Assembly: GCF_022347725.1 (NCBI RefSeq)
Contig: NZ_JAKRGB010000011.1
Location: 1 to 64,000 of the forward strand
DNA from: Ruegeria sp. Ofav3-42
Lineage (GTDB): Bacteria > Pseudomonadota > Alphaproteobacteria > Rhodobacterales > Rhodobacteraceae
Direction of reading: 5' to 3'
DNA length: 64,000 nt
Translations under genes and position numbers: made by a program
The notes under the pieces: generated by a model
What the model was told of the DNA's origin: nothing
The model's input: only the letters and a program-made list of their open reading frames with translations
Database searches by the model: none
In this document: positions 1-8,358 of the stretch, piece by piece
Layout: every line of letters starts with the position of its first letter
Numbering within the stretch: the stretch's first letter is position 1

Positions 1-276
1 AAATCGGAGAATTTTCTCGCCGCATGGGCCGATTGGTTGGTTTTGGCGAGGGGGTCGGCCAAAACCAACATACGGCGCTGCTGAGCACCCTCATCATCTC
101 TGGGCGATTATCCAAACTGACTTTCGCAGATCGCGCGAGTTCGACGGGAAAACGTGAACTTCGTGTTTTGGAGTTTTTCAACACAATGAGCTCAAAGCAG
201 ACACCTACCATTTGGGTTTTGTTGTTATAGAAAGCTAACTGAACAACAATTGTGTTGAGACAACGAGGGTTGTGAA
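1..276. other. Upstream non-coding stretch at window edge
   Basis: I see no supportable gene here. An open frame of 68 codons (24-230) shows no recognisable domain and no convincing ribosome site. The stretch is A+T-richer than most of the window, like the amidohydrolase gene that follows it. It probably holds that gene's promoter, but I could not fix -35/-10 boxes with confidence. Confidence 0.5.
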
Positions 277-1983
277 ATGCATGTTGCTAGATACTTGGTT
301 TCTTCGGGTTTCGTTACAGTTATGGCTTCCTTGGCGGCAGCTGAAACCGCGGACACGATCTTTATTAACGGGCAAATCTACACGGTCGATGAAAGTTACC
401 CTTGGGTAGAGGCTCTTGCGGTTTCAGATGGCAAGCTCGTTTTGGTTGGTAGCAACAAAGCCGCTTTACAACTTGCAGGGTCGGACACCGAAGTAGTTGA
501 TCTGGGCGGGGCATTCATGATGCCCGGTATTCAAGAAAACCACGTTCATGCATCAAGTGCTGGTGCGACTATTCTCCCTTATGCAAACCGGGCCACGTTC
601 CCACCAGAAAGTACACCAGAAGAAATTCGGCAAACTTTGTTGGATTACGCCGAAGCGAGCCCCGGGGATGGCTGGATTTGGGGCCAGCAATGGGACCCGT
701 CGTTTTTTGAAGACGGTAGAGCACGAAAGGATTTCCTAGACGACATCTTTCCTGACCGCCCAGTCTATCTGGTGGATTCATCCGCGCACAACGCTGTAGT
801 CAACTCAAAGGCGCTGGAGCTTGCAGGGATAACATCAGACACGCCGCAACCGGAAACCGGTGTGATCGAAATGGACTCCAATTCTGGCGAACCGACAGGG
901 TTTTTAGCTGAAATGGGTCTCTTTCCTGTAGGAAGTATCCAAACCCATCCGGACGTGCTGCTTTGGAAGAAAGCAATTCTTGAAAGCCAGGAAATCTTGC
1001 ACGGATTTGGAATTACAGCCATCACGGATGCGGCCGTGTCACGCGAAGCCATTATGGCATGGGCAGAACTTGCGGAAGAAGATAAGGTTCGGTTGCGCGT
1101 TGATACAGCGCTGATTATGAACGACTATTTTGGTGAAGAAGCTCGTGCTCAGGAAACTCTGACACTTCTTCCTGATTTACAATCCCGTCTGATTGATCCG
1201 TTCACGGTTAAATGGGGCGCAGACGGTACTCCGCTAACGAAGACTTCGAAAATGCTGGAGCCCTATGAGGGAACTAACGAGTACGGGATTTTAACCATTA
1301 GCGAGAACATGATGAACCAGATGCGCGAAAACATGCGCGATGGTTACAAGATGATGGCCCATTCAATCGGGGACGGAACGACAAAACTTGTTCTAGATAT
1401 GATTGAGGAGGGTCGTGAAAGTTATCTGGCGTTCGATGCTGTCGCGCAGATCGCTCATCCCCTTTGGGTCACACCGGAAGACATGGATCGCATGGCGCGA
1501 CTGAACGTAGTTGCCGACATGTCGCCACCTGTCTACTTCCGGTTTCCAACGGGGGATTTATATGACCCACTGCTTGGACCAGATAGAGCCGCTGCTCGGG
1601 CACAGATCGCCGAAATGCTCCGCAGAGGTGTTACCGTTTCTTATGGTAGTGATTGGCCCGCCTCAGCGCCATCAGCCAATCCGTTCCGAAATATGGAAGC
1701 GATGATAACGCGTGAAAATCCTGACGACCCGGATTATCCGGGTGGACCCTTGGGAGAAGGTGTTGGGCTTGAAGACGTTATACGAATTTTCACAATCAAC
1801 GGTGCATATTCGATGGAACATGACGACATAACTGGCTCGATTGAGGTTGGTAAGTTCGCTGATTTGGTTGTACTTGACCAAAACCCGTTTGAGCTTGTGG
1901 AAGCTGGCAGAACGAGGAACATCGGAAAAATAAGTGCGGTGATGACTGTTTTCGAAGGCGAAATTGTATTTGATGCAAGATAA
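277..1983 (+). CDS. Exported amidohydrolase, YtcJ-like
   Basis: This is a metal-dependent hydrolase of the amidohydrolase superfamily, in the YtcJ/amidohydrolase-3 group; the substrate is unknown. The 568 residues begin with a hydrophobic signal-like segment ending near AAAE (about residue 22), so the enzyme is probably periplasmic. Family marks seen in order are an N-terminal beta domain (TIFINGQIYTVDE), the metal-site HVHASSAG, VKWGADGTPLT, HSIGDGTTK, SDWPASAPSANPFRNMEAM and the C-terminal IEVGKFADLVVLDQNP. GAGGG lies about 9 bases before the ATG. It stands alone on the plus strand and converges on anmK. Codon choice and G+C are visibly lower than in neighbouring genes, which suggests later acquisition. 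The family call is firm; the substrate cannot be inferred. Confidence 0.85.
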   Translation: MHVARYLVSSGFVTVMASLAAAETADTIFINGQIYTVDESYPWVEALAVSDGKLVLVGSNKAALQLAGSDTEVVDLGGAFMMPGIQENHVHASSAGATILPYANRATFPPESTPEEIRQTLLDYAEASPGDGWIWGQQWDPSFFEDGRARKDFLDDIFPDRPVYLVDSSAHNAVVNSKALELAGITSDTPQPETGVIEMDSNSGEPTGFLAEMGLFPVGSIQTHPDVLLWKKAILESQEILHGFGITAITDAAVSREAIMAWAELAEEDKVRLRVDTALIMNDYFGEEARAQETLTLLPDLQSRLIDPFTVKWGADGTPLTKTSKMLEPYEGTNEYGILTISENMMNQMRENMRDGYKMMAHSIGDGTTKLVLDMIEEGRESYLAFDAVAQIAHPLWVTPEDMDRMARLNVVADMSPPVYFRFPTGDLYDPLLGPDRAAARAQIAEMLRRGVTVSYGSDWPASAPSANPFRNMEAMITRENPDDPDYPGGPLGEGVGLEDVIRIFTINGAYSMEHDDITGSIEVGKFADLVVLDQNPFELVEAGRTRNIGKISAVMTVFEGEIVFDAR

Positions 1984-2013
1984 TGGGACTAAGAGATGAT
2001 TCTGACGGCTTTG

Positions 2014-2026
2014 TCCGCTAAGCGGA
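2014..2026. other. Short inverted repeat after the amidohydrolase
   Basis: TCCGC-TAA-GCGGA forms a 5-bp stem between the convergent amidohydrolase and anmK genes. There is no T tract, so it is at best a weak terminator. Confidence 0.3.
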
Positions 2027-2043
2027 ATCCAGGCAATCACCTT

Positions 2044-3165
2044 TCAGCCCACAGCCCCGTTCGCAACCGTGCTCACAACCCCGCCCCCAACCAGCGCCTT
2101 AACGCCCGTCGTGCCCGGACATGACGTCGGCAGCCTGCGCGCGACGCGGGCTGCCAGATAGGCAAAGGCCTGCGCTTCAAGCATGTCGCCGTCGAGGCCC
2201 ACGGCCTCGACCGGTTCGACCGGGCAATCAAGCGCGACGCGCAGCATCTCCATCAACACCGGGTTGTGCCGTCCGCCCCCGGTGACCAGCAACCGTGATG
2301 GCGGTTTGGGGCAATACTCCATCCCCTGCACGACGCCAGCTGCACACATGCCAGTTAGCGTGGCCACGGCGTCCGCATCGCTGAGTTCCTGCACCAGCCC
2401 AATCATCTCCGCAAAGTCGTTCCGGTCCAGAGATTTCGGTGGCATCCGAGTGAAATACGGTTCGGCCAGAAACAACTCCAGCGCGCCCATCTCGACGGTT
2501 CCGCCACGCGCGACGGCACCATCGCGGTCCATCGGCAAGCCCAGTCGCGCCTGCATCAGGTCATCCACCGGTGCGTTGGCCGGCCCTGTATCAAAGGCCA
2601 GCAGCGCCCCGGGCGCTTCGGGACCGTCAAAGCTCGGGTCCACATAGGTCAGGTTACCAACGCCGCCGAGGTTCAGGAAACACAGCGGCTGATCGGCTCC
2701 GATCCACTTGGCGCAGGCAAAGTGGAAGAACGGCGCCAATGGAGCCCCCTCGCCACCCATGGCCACATCATCGCTGCGGAAATCCCAGACGACCGGAACG
2801 CCCAAAGCCTGCGCCAGCCCTTCGCCATCGCCGACCTGCAACGTCCCGCGTCCGCGCGGCTCGTGCGCAAGGGTCTGGCCGTGCACGCCGATCAGGTCGA
2901 TCTCATCGAATTCGGACAGCGTCTCGGCATGGGCAAATGTGACCAGTTCCGCCGCAGCATCCACGTCAGGTCCGTGCCATTGCCCCAACGCGGCGCGCAA
3001 GACCGCGCGTTCCTTGTCGCTGTAAGCGCGGTACCTACTTGGGCCAAAACCGATAATCCGGTGCCCGTCCGTTTCCACAACCGCAGCATCCACCCCATCC
3101 ATCGAGGTACCGGACATCGCGCCCAAAACCCTGATCGCGCCTGATTTCTTGATGGCCCGCCCCAC
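2044..3165 (-). CDS. anmK: Anhydro-N-acetylmuramic acid kinase
   Basis: AnmK phosphorylates and opens 1,6-anhydroMurNAc to MurNAc-6-phosphate in cytoplasmic peptidoglycan recycling. The 373 residues match the family length. The N-terminal [17 protein letters not shown] motif is diagnostic, followed by [41 protein letters not shown] and the C-terminal [11 protein letters not shown]. The start codon is GTG: the sequence complementary to 3163-3165 reads GTG, with AGGAG eight bases upstream. It is divergent from the MFS transporter. Another recycling gene, nagZ, lies in this window at 18.8-19.8 kb and would supply the pathway upstream of this step. Confidence 0.95.
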   Translation of the reverse strand: MGRAIKKSGAIRVLGAMSGTSMDGVDAAVVETDGHRIIGFGPSRYRAYSDKERAVLRAALGQWHGPDVDAAAELVTFAHAETLSEFDEIDLIGVHGQTLAHEPRGRGTLQVGDGEGLAQALGVPVVWDFRSDDVAMGGEGAPLAPFFHFACAKWIGADQPLCFLNLGGVGNLTYVDPSFDGPEAPGALLAFDTGPANAPVDDLMQARLGLPMDRDGAVARGGTVEMGALELFLAEPYFTRMPPKSLDRNDFAEMIGLVQELSDADAVATLTGMCAAGVVQGMEYCPKPPSRLLVTGGGRHNPVLMEMLRVALDCPVEPVEAVGLDGDMLEAQAFAYLAARVARRLPTSCPGTTGVKALVGGGVVSTVANGAVG

Positions 3166-3327
3166 GCTCGTCTCTCCTACAATGTCTTGTGTGTACCGCC
3201 ATGGCTGAACGGCTCAACCCGCTCAAACTGCCCGTTTACCAGAACCCAAGGCAAGGCGGTTCACGCGCAGGTCGCGCATTTTCCCGACAAAATTGGTATA
3301 AGGAACACAAATTGGATCAAGGTGCAT

Positions 3328-4593
3328 ATGACGGACGCATTTTCACAGAAAAAGCCATCAGAAGGCCGGAACTACTTTCTGATCTTCTGGTCCGGCGCAT
3401 TGGCAACGATCGGCGGGCAACTGATCAACCCCAATCTGGTGCTGCCATTTCTGTACCTGGCGTTGGGCGCACCGACGTTTTTCGCGGGAATGCTGCTGCC
3501 CTTTGTCACCGGTTCGCGCCTGATCGCCGAGATTTTTGTCTCACCCTTCGTGAACCGTGCAACCCGTGCCAAGCTTGCTGTCTATGTTCCGAACCTTTTG
3601 ACGGCCATCGTGCTGTCGGCAGTGGCGCTGTTTGCCACGAAACTGCCCAACGTGATGATCGTATTGCTGTTTCTGACCACCGCTATTGTCATGGGGTTGT
3701 GCCAGGGGATCACCAGCCTGGGGACCAGCCAGATCTACGGGATGTCCGTCCCGGAGGCCAAACGCAATCGTATGGTGTTTGCGCAGGCCACCATCTCGGG
3801 GGTTCTTGCCATCATCGTCGTTCTGGTCACGCGCGATCTGCTGGCCGGAGATCAGCCGATGCAGCGGCATATCGTGGTCTTGTGGTGCGGCGTGATCGCC
3901 ATGTTTGCGGCGGGTGTTGCCTTTGCCGGTGTGCGGTTGTTGGAAGAAGAACAGGCCCATACGCCTGAGCCCAAGCAAAGACCCAAGCCACTGGCCGAGC
4001 TGGTAACCGGCTTCAAAACCGGGATGGCCTATGAATGGTATCGCAAATTCCTGACTGCCCGGCTGATCTTTGTCTCGGTCGAACTGGCAATGCCGTTCTA
4101 CACGATCCATGCCGCAACGCTGCATATGGGGACCAAGCATTCCCTCAGCTACTTTGTCATTGGGGCCAGCCTCGGCATGGTGATCGGTTCGCTGCTGTGG
4201 GGATGGCTGAGCAGTCGCATATCCGTCAAACCGGTGATGTGGCTTGGCTGCATGATCGCCACCATTTCGGCCCTTTTGGCGCTAGGGTTCACATTTCTCG
4301 GGTACGCGCAGAACGTCTGGCTCTATGCGCTGGTCATTCTCCTGCTGTCGTTGGGCGGCAACGGAGTGATCTACGGGCGCTATCTGTACCTCATTCAGAT
4401 GAGCGTTGAAAAAGAGCGGCCCTACCTTGTTGCGCTGGGGGATGTCAGCGCTGGCCTCGTCGGAATGGTCTTCGCCGCAATCCTTGGCGCGGTTGCACAT
4501 TTACACGATCCGGTCACGCCGATCATTGCCCTGGTGCTGCTGAATCTGATCGCGATGCTTTACGCCTTCCGATTACCGCCGGTCAAAAGCTGA
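3328..4593 (+). CDS. Major facilitator superfamily transporter
   Basis: This is an inner-membrane secondary transporter of about 421 residues with roughly twelve hydrophobic segments; the substrate is unknown. A longer frame opens at 3187, but the stretch before 3328 reads as non-coding. The ATG at 3328 (MTDAFSQKKPSEG) has an AAGGTG ribosome site just before it and lies next to the first membrane helix. Hydrophobic segments begin at NYFLIFWSGALATIGG and end at LLNLIAMLYAFRLP, with a central charged loop (EEEQAHTPEPKQRPKP) dividing two six-helix halves. It is divergent from anmK and followed by tyrS after 90 bases. No motif ties it to a particular substrate. Confidence 0.85.
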   Translation: MTDAFSQKKPSEGRNYFLIFWSGALATIGGQLINPNLVLPFLYLALGAPTFFAGMLLPFVTGSRLIAEIFVSPFVNRATRAKLAVYVPNLLTAIVLSAVALFATKLPNVMIVLLFLTTAIVMGLCQGITSLGTSQIYGMSVPEAKRNRMVFAQATISGVLAIIVVLVTRDLLAGDQPMQRHIVVLWCGVIAMFAAGVAFAGVRLLEEEQAHTPEPKQRPKPLAELVTGFKTGMAYEWYRKFLTARLIFVSVELAMPFYTIHAATLHMGTKHSLSYFVIGASLGMVIGSLLWGWLSSRISVKPVMWLGCMIATISALLALGFTFLGYAQNVWLYALVILLLSLGGNGVIYGRYLYLIQMSVEKERPYLVALGDVSAGLVGMVFAAILGAVAHLHDPVTPIIALVLLNLIAMLYAFRLPPVKS

Positions 4594-4683
4594 AACAGTC
4601 CGGATTTTTCTTCGAATTGGTGCCTTTTCCTTACCCAAAGCGCCGCCTATACAGTGCCCCGCAACATTAACCCGAGGCACGAC

Positions 4684-5934
4684 ATGACCTACCACCCCAA
4701 ATCGGATTTCATCGCCACGATGATCGAGCGCGGCTTTCTCGCCGACTGCACCGATTATCAGGGCCTTGACGAAGCGCTGATCAGCGGGGTGCAAACTGCC
4801 TATATCGGGTATGACGCCACGGCGCAGTCTCTGCATGTGGGTCACCTGATGAACATCATGGTCCTGCGCTGGCTGCAAAAGACCGGCCACAAACCGATAA
4901 CTCTGATGGGTGGCGGCACCACCAAGGTGGGCGATCCGTCTTTCCGGTCTGACGAGCGCCCCCTGCTGGGCCCCGAACAGATCGACGCCAATATTGCAGG
5001 CATGAAGCAGGTGTTCGCCAAGTACCTGTCCTATGACGACAGCGACACCGGCGCGCTGATGCTGAACAATGCCGAATGGCTGGACAGCCTGAACTACCTC
5101 GACTTCCTGCGCGACATCGGACGGCATTTCTCGGTCAACCGGATGCTGTCTTTTGAGTCCGTGAAATCGCGCCTGGATCGCGAACAATCGCTGAGCTTCC
5201 TCGAGTTCAACTACATGATCCTGCAGGCCTATGACTTCCTCGAACTGAACCGCCGCTATGACTGCGTTCTGCAGATGGGTGGGTCGGATCAGTGGGGCAA
5301 CATCGTCAATGGTATCGACCTGACCCGCCGCGTGTTGGATCACGAGATCTACGGCCTGACCACGCCTCTGCTGACCACCAGCGACGGTCGCAAGATGGGC
5401 AAGTCGCAGGGTGGTGCGGTCTGGCTGAACGGCGATATGCTGTCTTCCTACGAATTCTGGCAGTTCTGGCGCAACACAACCGACGCCGATGTGGGCCGGT
5501 TCCTGAAGATCTTCACCGAACTTCCCGTCGACGAATGCGATCGGTTGGCCGCGCTGCAGGGGTCCGAAATCAACGAGGCCAAAATCCGCCTCGCCAATGA
5601 GGTCACCACCCTGTTGCACGGAGCCGAGGCCGCCGCGACGGCCGAGGCGACGGCGCGTGAAGTGTTCGAAAAGGGCGGCGTCGGAGATGATCTGCCCACC
5701 CTGACACTCAGCGCGGATGAACTGGGTGATGGAATGTCCATCGTGCAGCTTATCGTGAAGTCAGGTCTGGCAAAATCGGGTAAAGAGGCAAAGCGTCTGA
5801 TCGCCGAGAACGGCGCCAAGCTGGACGATGCGCCGCTGACCGACGCCGGGTTAATGATCGACGCCGGCGCATTGTCGTCTCCGATCAAGTTGAGCGCGGG
5901 TAAAAAGCGCCACGCGTTGGTTCAGTTGGGCTGA
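4684..5934 (+). CDS. tyrS: Tyrosyl-tRNA synthetase
   Basis: TyrS charges tRNA-Tyr. The 416-residue product is of normal length for the bacterial class I enzyme. The HIGH signature appears as HVGH ([11 protein letters not shown]) and the KMSKS signature as KMGKS ([10 protein letters not shown]). The tyrosine-recognition stretch [16 protein letters not shown] is present, and the C-terminal S4-like RNA-binding domain starts near [20 protein letters not shown]. An in-frame ATG at 4654 would add ten residues, but the ATG at 4684 (MTYHPKSDF) follows CCGAGG and matches the usual family start. A strong terminator follows. Confidence 0.97.
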   Translation: MTYHPKSDFIATMIERGFLADCTDYQGLDEALISGVQTAYIGYDATAQSLHVGHLMNIMVLRWLQKTGHKPITLMGGGTTKVGDPSFRSDERPLLGPEQIDANIAGMKQVFAKYLSYDDSDTGALMLNNAEWLDSLNYLDFLRDIGRHFSVNRMLSFESVKSRLDREQSLSFLEFNYMILQAYDFLELNRRYDCVLQMGGSDQWGNIVNGIDLTRRVLDHEIYGLTTPLLTTSDGRKMGKSQGGAVWLNGDMLSSYEFWQFWRNTTDADVGRFLKIFTELPVDECDRLAALQGSEINEAKIRLANEVTTLLHGAEAAATAEATAREVFEKGGVGDDLPTLTLSADELGDGMSIVQLIVKSGLAKSGKEAKRLIAENGAKLDDAPLTDAGLMIDAGALSSPIKLSAGKKRHALVQLG

Positions 5935-5958
5935 TACGCGGCACTCTAAGAACGACTT

Positions 5959-5990
5959 ACGGCCACCCAATCGGGTGGCCGTTTTTCTTT
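5959..5990 (+). terminator. Rho-independent terminator of tyrS
   Basis: ACGGCCACCC (5959-5968), loop AATC, GGGTGGCCGT (5973-5982), then TTTTCTTTT. A ten-bp stem with a T-rich tail lies 25 bases after the tyrS stop. Confidence 0.93.
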
Positions 5991-6025
5991 TCGGTTACTA
6001 AGCGGAAGTGCTGCTGCCCGCAGGC

Positions 6026-6835
6026 TTAGCGATTACCGCCTTTGCCGCCACCGTTGTGGCCACCATTTCCTTTGCCACCGCCGTGACCTCCTTTGCCGTC
6101 ACCGCCTTTGCCACCGCCATTGTGGCCGCCATTGCCTTTGCCACCGCCGTGACCTCCTTTGCCGTCACCACCTTTGCCGCCGCCGTGGCCACCTTTACCA
6201 TCGCCGCCTTTACCGCCACCGTTGCCTCCGCCGTTGCCATCACCGGGGCCATCACCGGGGCCATCATTGCCGCCACCGTCACCGGGTCCATCGTTTCCGC
6301 CACCGTCACCCGGACCATCGCTGCCGCCACCGTCACCCGGACCATCGCTGCCGCCACCGTCACCGGGGCCATCGTTGCCGCCGCCGTCACCGGTGCCATC
6401 GTTGCCGCCACCGTCGCCAGGGTTTCCACCGCCATCACCGGGGTTGCTGCCGCCACCATCGCCTGAGTTGTTTTCACCGCTGTTTTCCGAGCTTAGCTCA
6501 GCAACTCGTTCGCTGTTGCGATCTTCGCCCTGATTGGTCAGACCAGCGACCGAAGCGGTCGGCAAATCGGTCAGCAACGACGCCAAACCCGGACATTGCG
6601 CGCTGGTATTTCGCAGCGTCACCGAAAAATCGGATCGGTTTTGCAGGCGCTTCAGGAAGCTCGGCGTCACATGTGTGCAGTCGCACATCGTTGTGTAATC
6701 GCCCCTGTTGGCAGCATCCCGCGCGATTCTCCAGTCGCAGACTTCGGTCGAGGCACTTGCACTGCCTGCCACCATAACGCCCACAAACGGGGCTGCGACC
6801 AACGCCGTCAGCCCGGCTTTTGTCCAATTCTTCAT
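6026..6835 (-). CDS. Secreted Gly-rich protein with acidic then basic repeats
   Basis: I do not recognise the family. The 269 residues start with a Sec signal (hydrophobic core TALVAAPFVGVMVAG, likely cut after SASA near residue 28). A small domain follows (about 29-120) with four cysteines, C33, C51, C53 and C81, enough for two disulfides. Residues 124-200 are an acidic repeat built on GGG[N/S]DGPGD nonapeptides. Residues 201-269 switch abruptly to a basic Gly/Lys/His repeat built on GGGKGGDGKGGH and GGGKGNGGHN. The protein is therefore a secreted polyampholyte with its charges in separate blocks. It ends in GGNR with no sorting signal that I can see. It stands alone, convergent with tyrS and divergent from the SDR gene. 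The minus-strand frame is clearly coding through the unique N-terminal part. Confidence 0.8.
   Translation of the reverse strand: MKNWTKAGLTALVAAPFVGVMVAGSASASTEVCDWRIARDAANRGDYTTMCDCTHVTPSFLKRLQNRSDFSVTLRNTSAQCPGLASLLTDLPTASVAGLTNQGEDRNSERVAELSSENSGENNSGDGGGSNPGDGGGNPGDGGGNDGTGDGGGNDGPGDGGGSDGPGDGGGSDGPGDGGGNDGPGDGGGNDGPGDGPGDGNGGGNGGGKGGDGKGGHGGGKGGDGKGGHGGGKGNGGHNGGGKGGDGKGGHGGGKGNGGHNGGGKGGNR
6029..6466 (-). repeat. Tandem coding repeats in the Gly-rich protein gene
   Basis: Two in-frame repeat families lie side by side. Bases 6236-6466 encode the acidic nonapeptide units (27-bp period). Bases 6029-6235 encode Gly/Lys/His units of 12 and 10 residues in an alternating pattern. Copy number is likely to vary between strains. 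Confidence 0.85.
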
Positions 6836-7041
6836 GATGAAACTCTCCTTACTCGTTACGCAGCGCCCCCTCGACGCCTCAAGCCATCTGGTATCGATGT
6901 GAGAGTATTTGATTAAGCCAAGCTAAATGATTTCTGAGGATACCATGAGAATTGGCACCTAACCCCTTCATATCTGTAGACAGCAACCTTTCCTTCAGAT
7001 TAAATGAACAAATGTTCATATCCTGACGTGAGGAGACCGCC

Positions 7042-7797
7042 ATGCAACTGTCCACCACCGCTGCTGTCATTACCGGTGGCGCTTCGGGTCTGGGAGAAGC
7101 CACCGCCCGCTATTTTGCCGAGAACGGCGCGAAGGTCACGATTCTCGATCGTGACGCAGATCGCGGCACCAAAGTTGCGGACGAGATTGGCGGCCATTTC
7201 GCCCAAACGGATGTGACAGATGAAGCCTCGGTTGCAGCGGCGATTTCGCACGCGATGGACAAGATGGGCCGTATCACCGCCACAGTGAACTGCGCCGGGA
7301 TTGCCTACGGGATCAAAACAGTGGGCAAGGAAGGACCCCACCCTCTGGACGCGTTTAAACGCACCATCGACATCAACCTGGTTGGCACGTTCAACGTCTC
7401 GCGCCTGGCCGCTGCCGAGATGGCAAAGAACGAACCTGAACCGGACGGCGGGCGCGGCGTGATCATCAACACGGCCTCCATCGCAGCCTTCGACGGGCAA
7501 AAGGGGCAATCAGCCTATGCCGCCTCAAAAGGCGGTGTCGTGGGCATGACCCTGCCCATGGCGCGTGATCTGGCCTCGACCGGTATTCGAGTAATGACCA
7601 TCGCGCCCGGGATATTCATGACGCCTATGCTGGCCGGTTTGCCTGAAGAGGTACAACAGCAACTGGCTGCGGATGTGCCCAACCCGGCTCGGCTTGGCGA
7701 CCCGCGCGAATACGGGCGGCTGGCCGGGTTCATCGTTGAGATGGGTTATCTTAACGGCGAGGTCATCCGCATCGACGGAGCCCTGCGGATGCGTTAA
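7042..7797 (+). CDS. Short-chain dehydrogenase, HSD10-like
   Basis: This is an NAD(P)-dependent short-chain dehydrogenase/reductase of 251 residues. The nucleotide motif TGGASGLGEA is near residue 11, NCAG near 89, and the catalytic Ser/Tyr-x3-Lys appears as INTASIAAF and YAASKGG. It most resembles the 3-hydroxyacyl-CoA dehydrogenase type II (HSD17B10) group, which has the TGGASGLG/D(R/A)D Rossmann start and the GPHPLDAFKRTIDINLVGTF stretch, so a role in short or branched acyl-CoA oxidation is plausible but inferred. A strong GAGGAG ribosome site precedes the ATG. The acetyltransferase gene starts nine bases after the stop, suggesting co-transcription. Confidence 0.88.
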   Translation: MQLSTTAAVITGGASGLGEATARYFAENGAKVTILDRDADRGTKVADEIGGHFAQTDVTDEASVAAAISHAMDKMGRITATVNCAGIAYGIKTVGKEGPHPLDAFKRTIDINLVGTFNVSRLAAAEMAKNEPEPDGGRGVIINTASIAAFDGQKGQSAYAASKGGVVGMTLPMARDLASTGIRVMTIAPGIFMTPMLAGLPEEVQQQLAADVPNPARLGDPREYGRLAGFIVEMGYLNGEVIRIDGALRMR

Positions 7798-7806
7798 TCC
7801 TGTCCC

Positions 7807-8358
7807 ATGACCGAGTGGGAAAAGATGCAGTCCGGGCAGTGGTATTGCTGCCTGGACCCGAAACTTGAGGCACTGCGCGCGCGTGCCCGGAACGCAGTCC
7901 ACGCACATAACACCTGCCCGCCTGATATCCGCGGAGCGATGGCACCCGAGTTGCAGGAGTTGTTCGCAAGCACCGGGTCCGATTGCTATCTGGAGGCTCC
8001 GTTTCATTGCGCTTATGGGATCAACATCCACCTTGGTGCGCGGGTCTACTTCAATACGGGCTGCGTGGTTCTGGACACAGCATCGGTTCGAATCGGCGAT
8101 GACACAATGTTCGGCCCGCACGTCCAGATCTATTGCGCCCAACACGCAAAAGACCCGGTAGAACGCGCGCAGGGTTTGGAAATCGGGATGCCGGTCCTTA
8201 TTGGCCAAAACGTCTGGGTTGGCGGCGGCGCTATCCTGATGCCGGGCGTCACCATTGGCGACAATGCCATCATTGGCGCAGGCAGCGTGGTAACCAAAGA
8301 CGTCGCGGGCGGCGAAACGGTTGTCGGCAACCCCGCCCGCCCGCTGGACCATCGCTAG
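7807..8358 (+). CDS. Sugar O-acetyltransferase (maltose/galactoside family)
   Basis: This is an acetyl-CoA-dependent hexapeptide-repeat O-acetyltransferase of the Maa/LacA/NodL family, with 183 residues as expected. The N-terminal alpha region carries the MTEWEKMQSGQWYCCLDP motif typical of Maa. The left-handed beta-helix follows, with hexapeptides such as IGDDTMFGPHVQIY, the presumed catalytic His in CAQHAKDP, then VWVGGGAILMPGVTIGDNAI and the closing VVGNPARPL. The acceptor sugar is unknown. The 3' end overlaps the 3' end of the convergent ABC-F gene by four bases. Confidence 0.88.
   Translation: MTEWEKMQSGQWYCCLDPKLEALRARARNAVHAHNTCPPDIRGAMAPELQELFASTGSDCYLEAPFHCAYGINIHLGARVYFNTGCVVLDTASVRIGDDTMFGPHVQIYCAQHAKDPVERAQGLEIGMPVLIGQNVWVGGGAILMPGVTIGDNAIIGAGSVVTKDVAGGETVVGNPARPLDHR

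Noticed and set aside
24..230. 68-codon open frame at the left edge
   Set aside because: No recognisable domain, no good ribosome site and low-complexity composition; treated as non-coding.
4573..5619. 348-codon minus-strand frame opposite tyrS
   Set aside because: Shadow of tyrS, which has all synthetase motifs on the plus strand.
6008..6466. 152-codon plus-strand frame rich in Ala/Thr/Val over the Gly-rich gene
   Set aside because: It is the antisense reading of the GC-rich tandem repeats; the minus-strand frame has the signal peptide and cysteine domain.
6029..6466. Possible CRISPR-like array because of regular short repeats
   Set aside because: Units are contiguous, in frame and coding, with no unique spacers.
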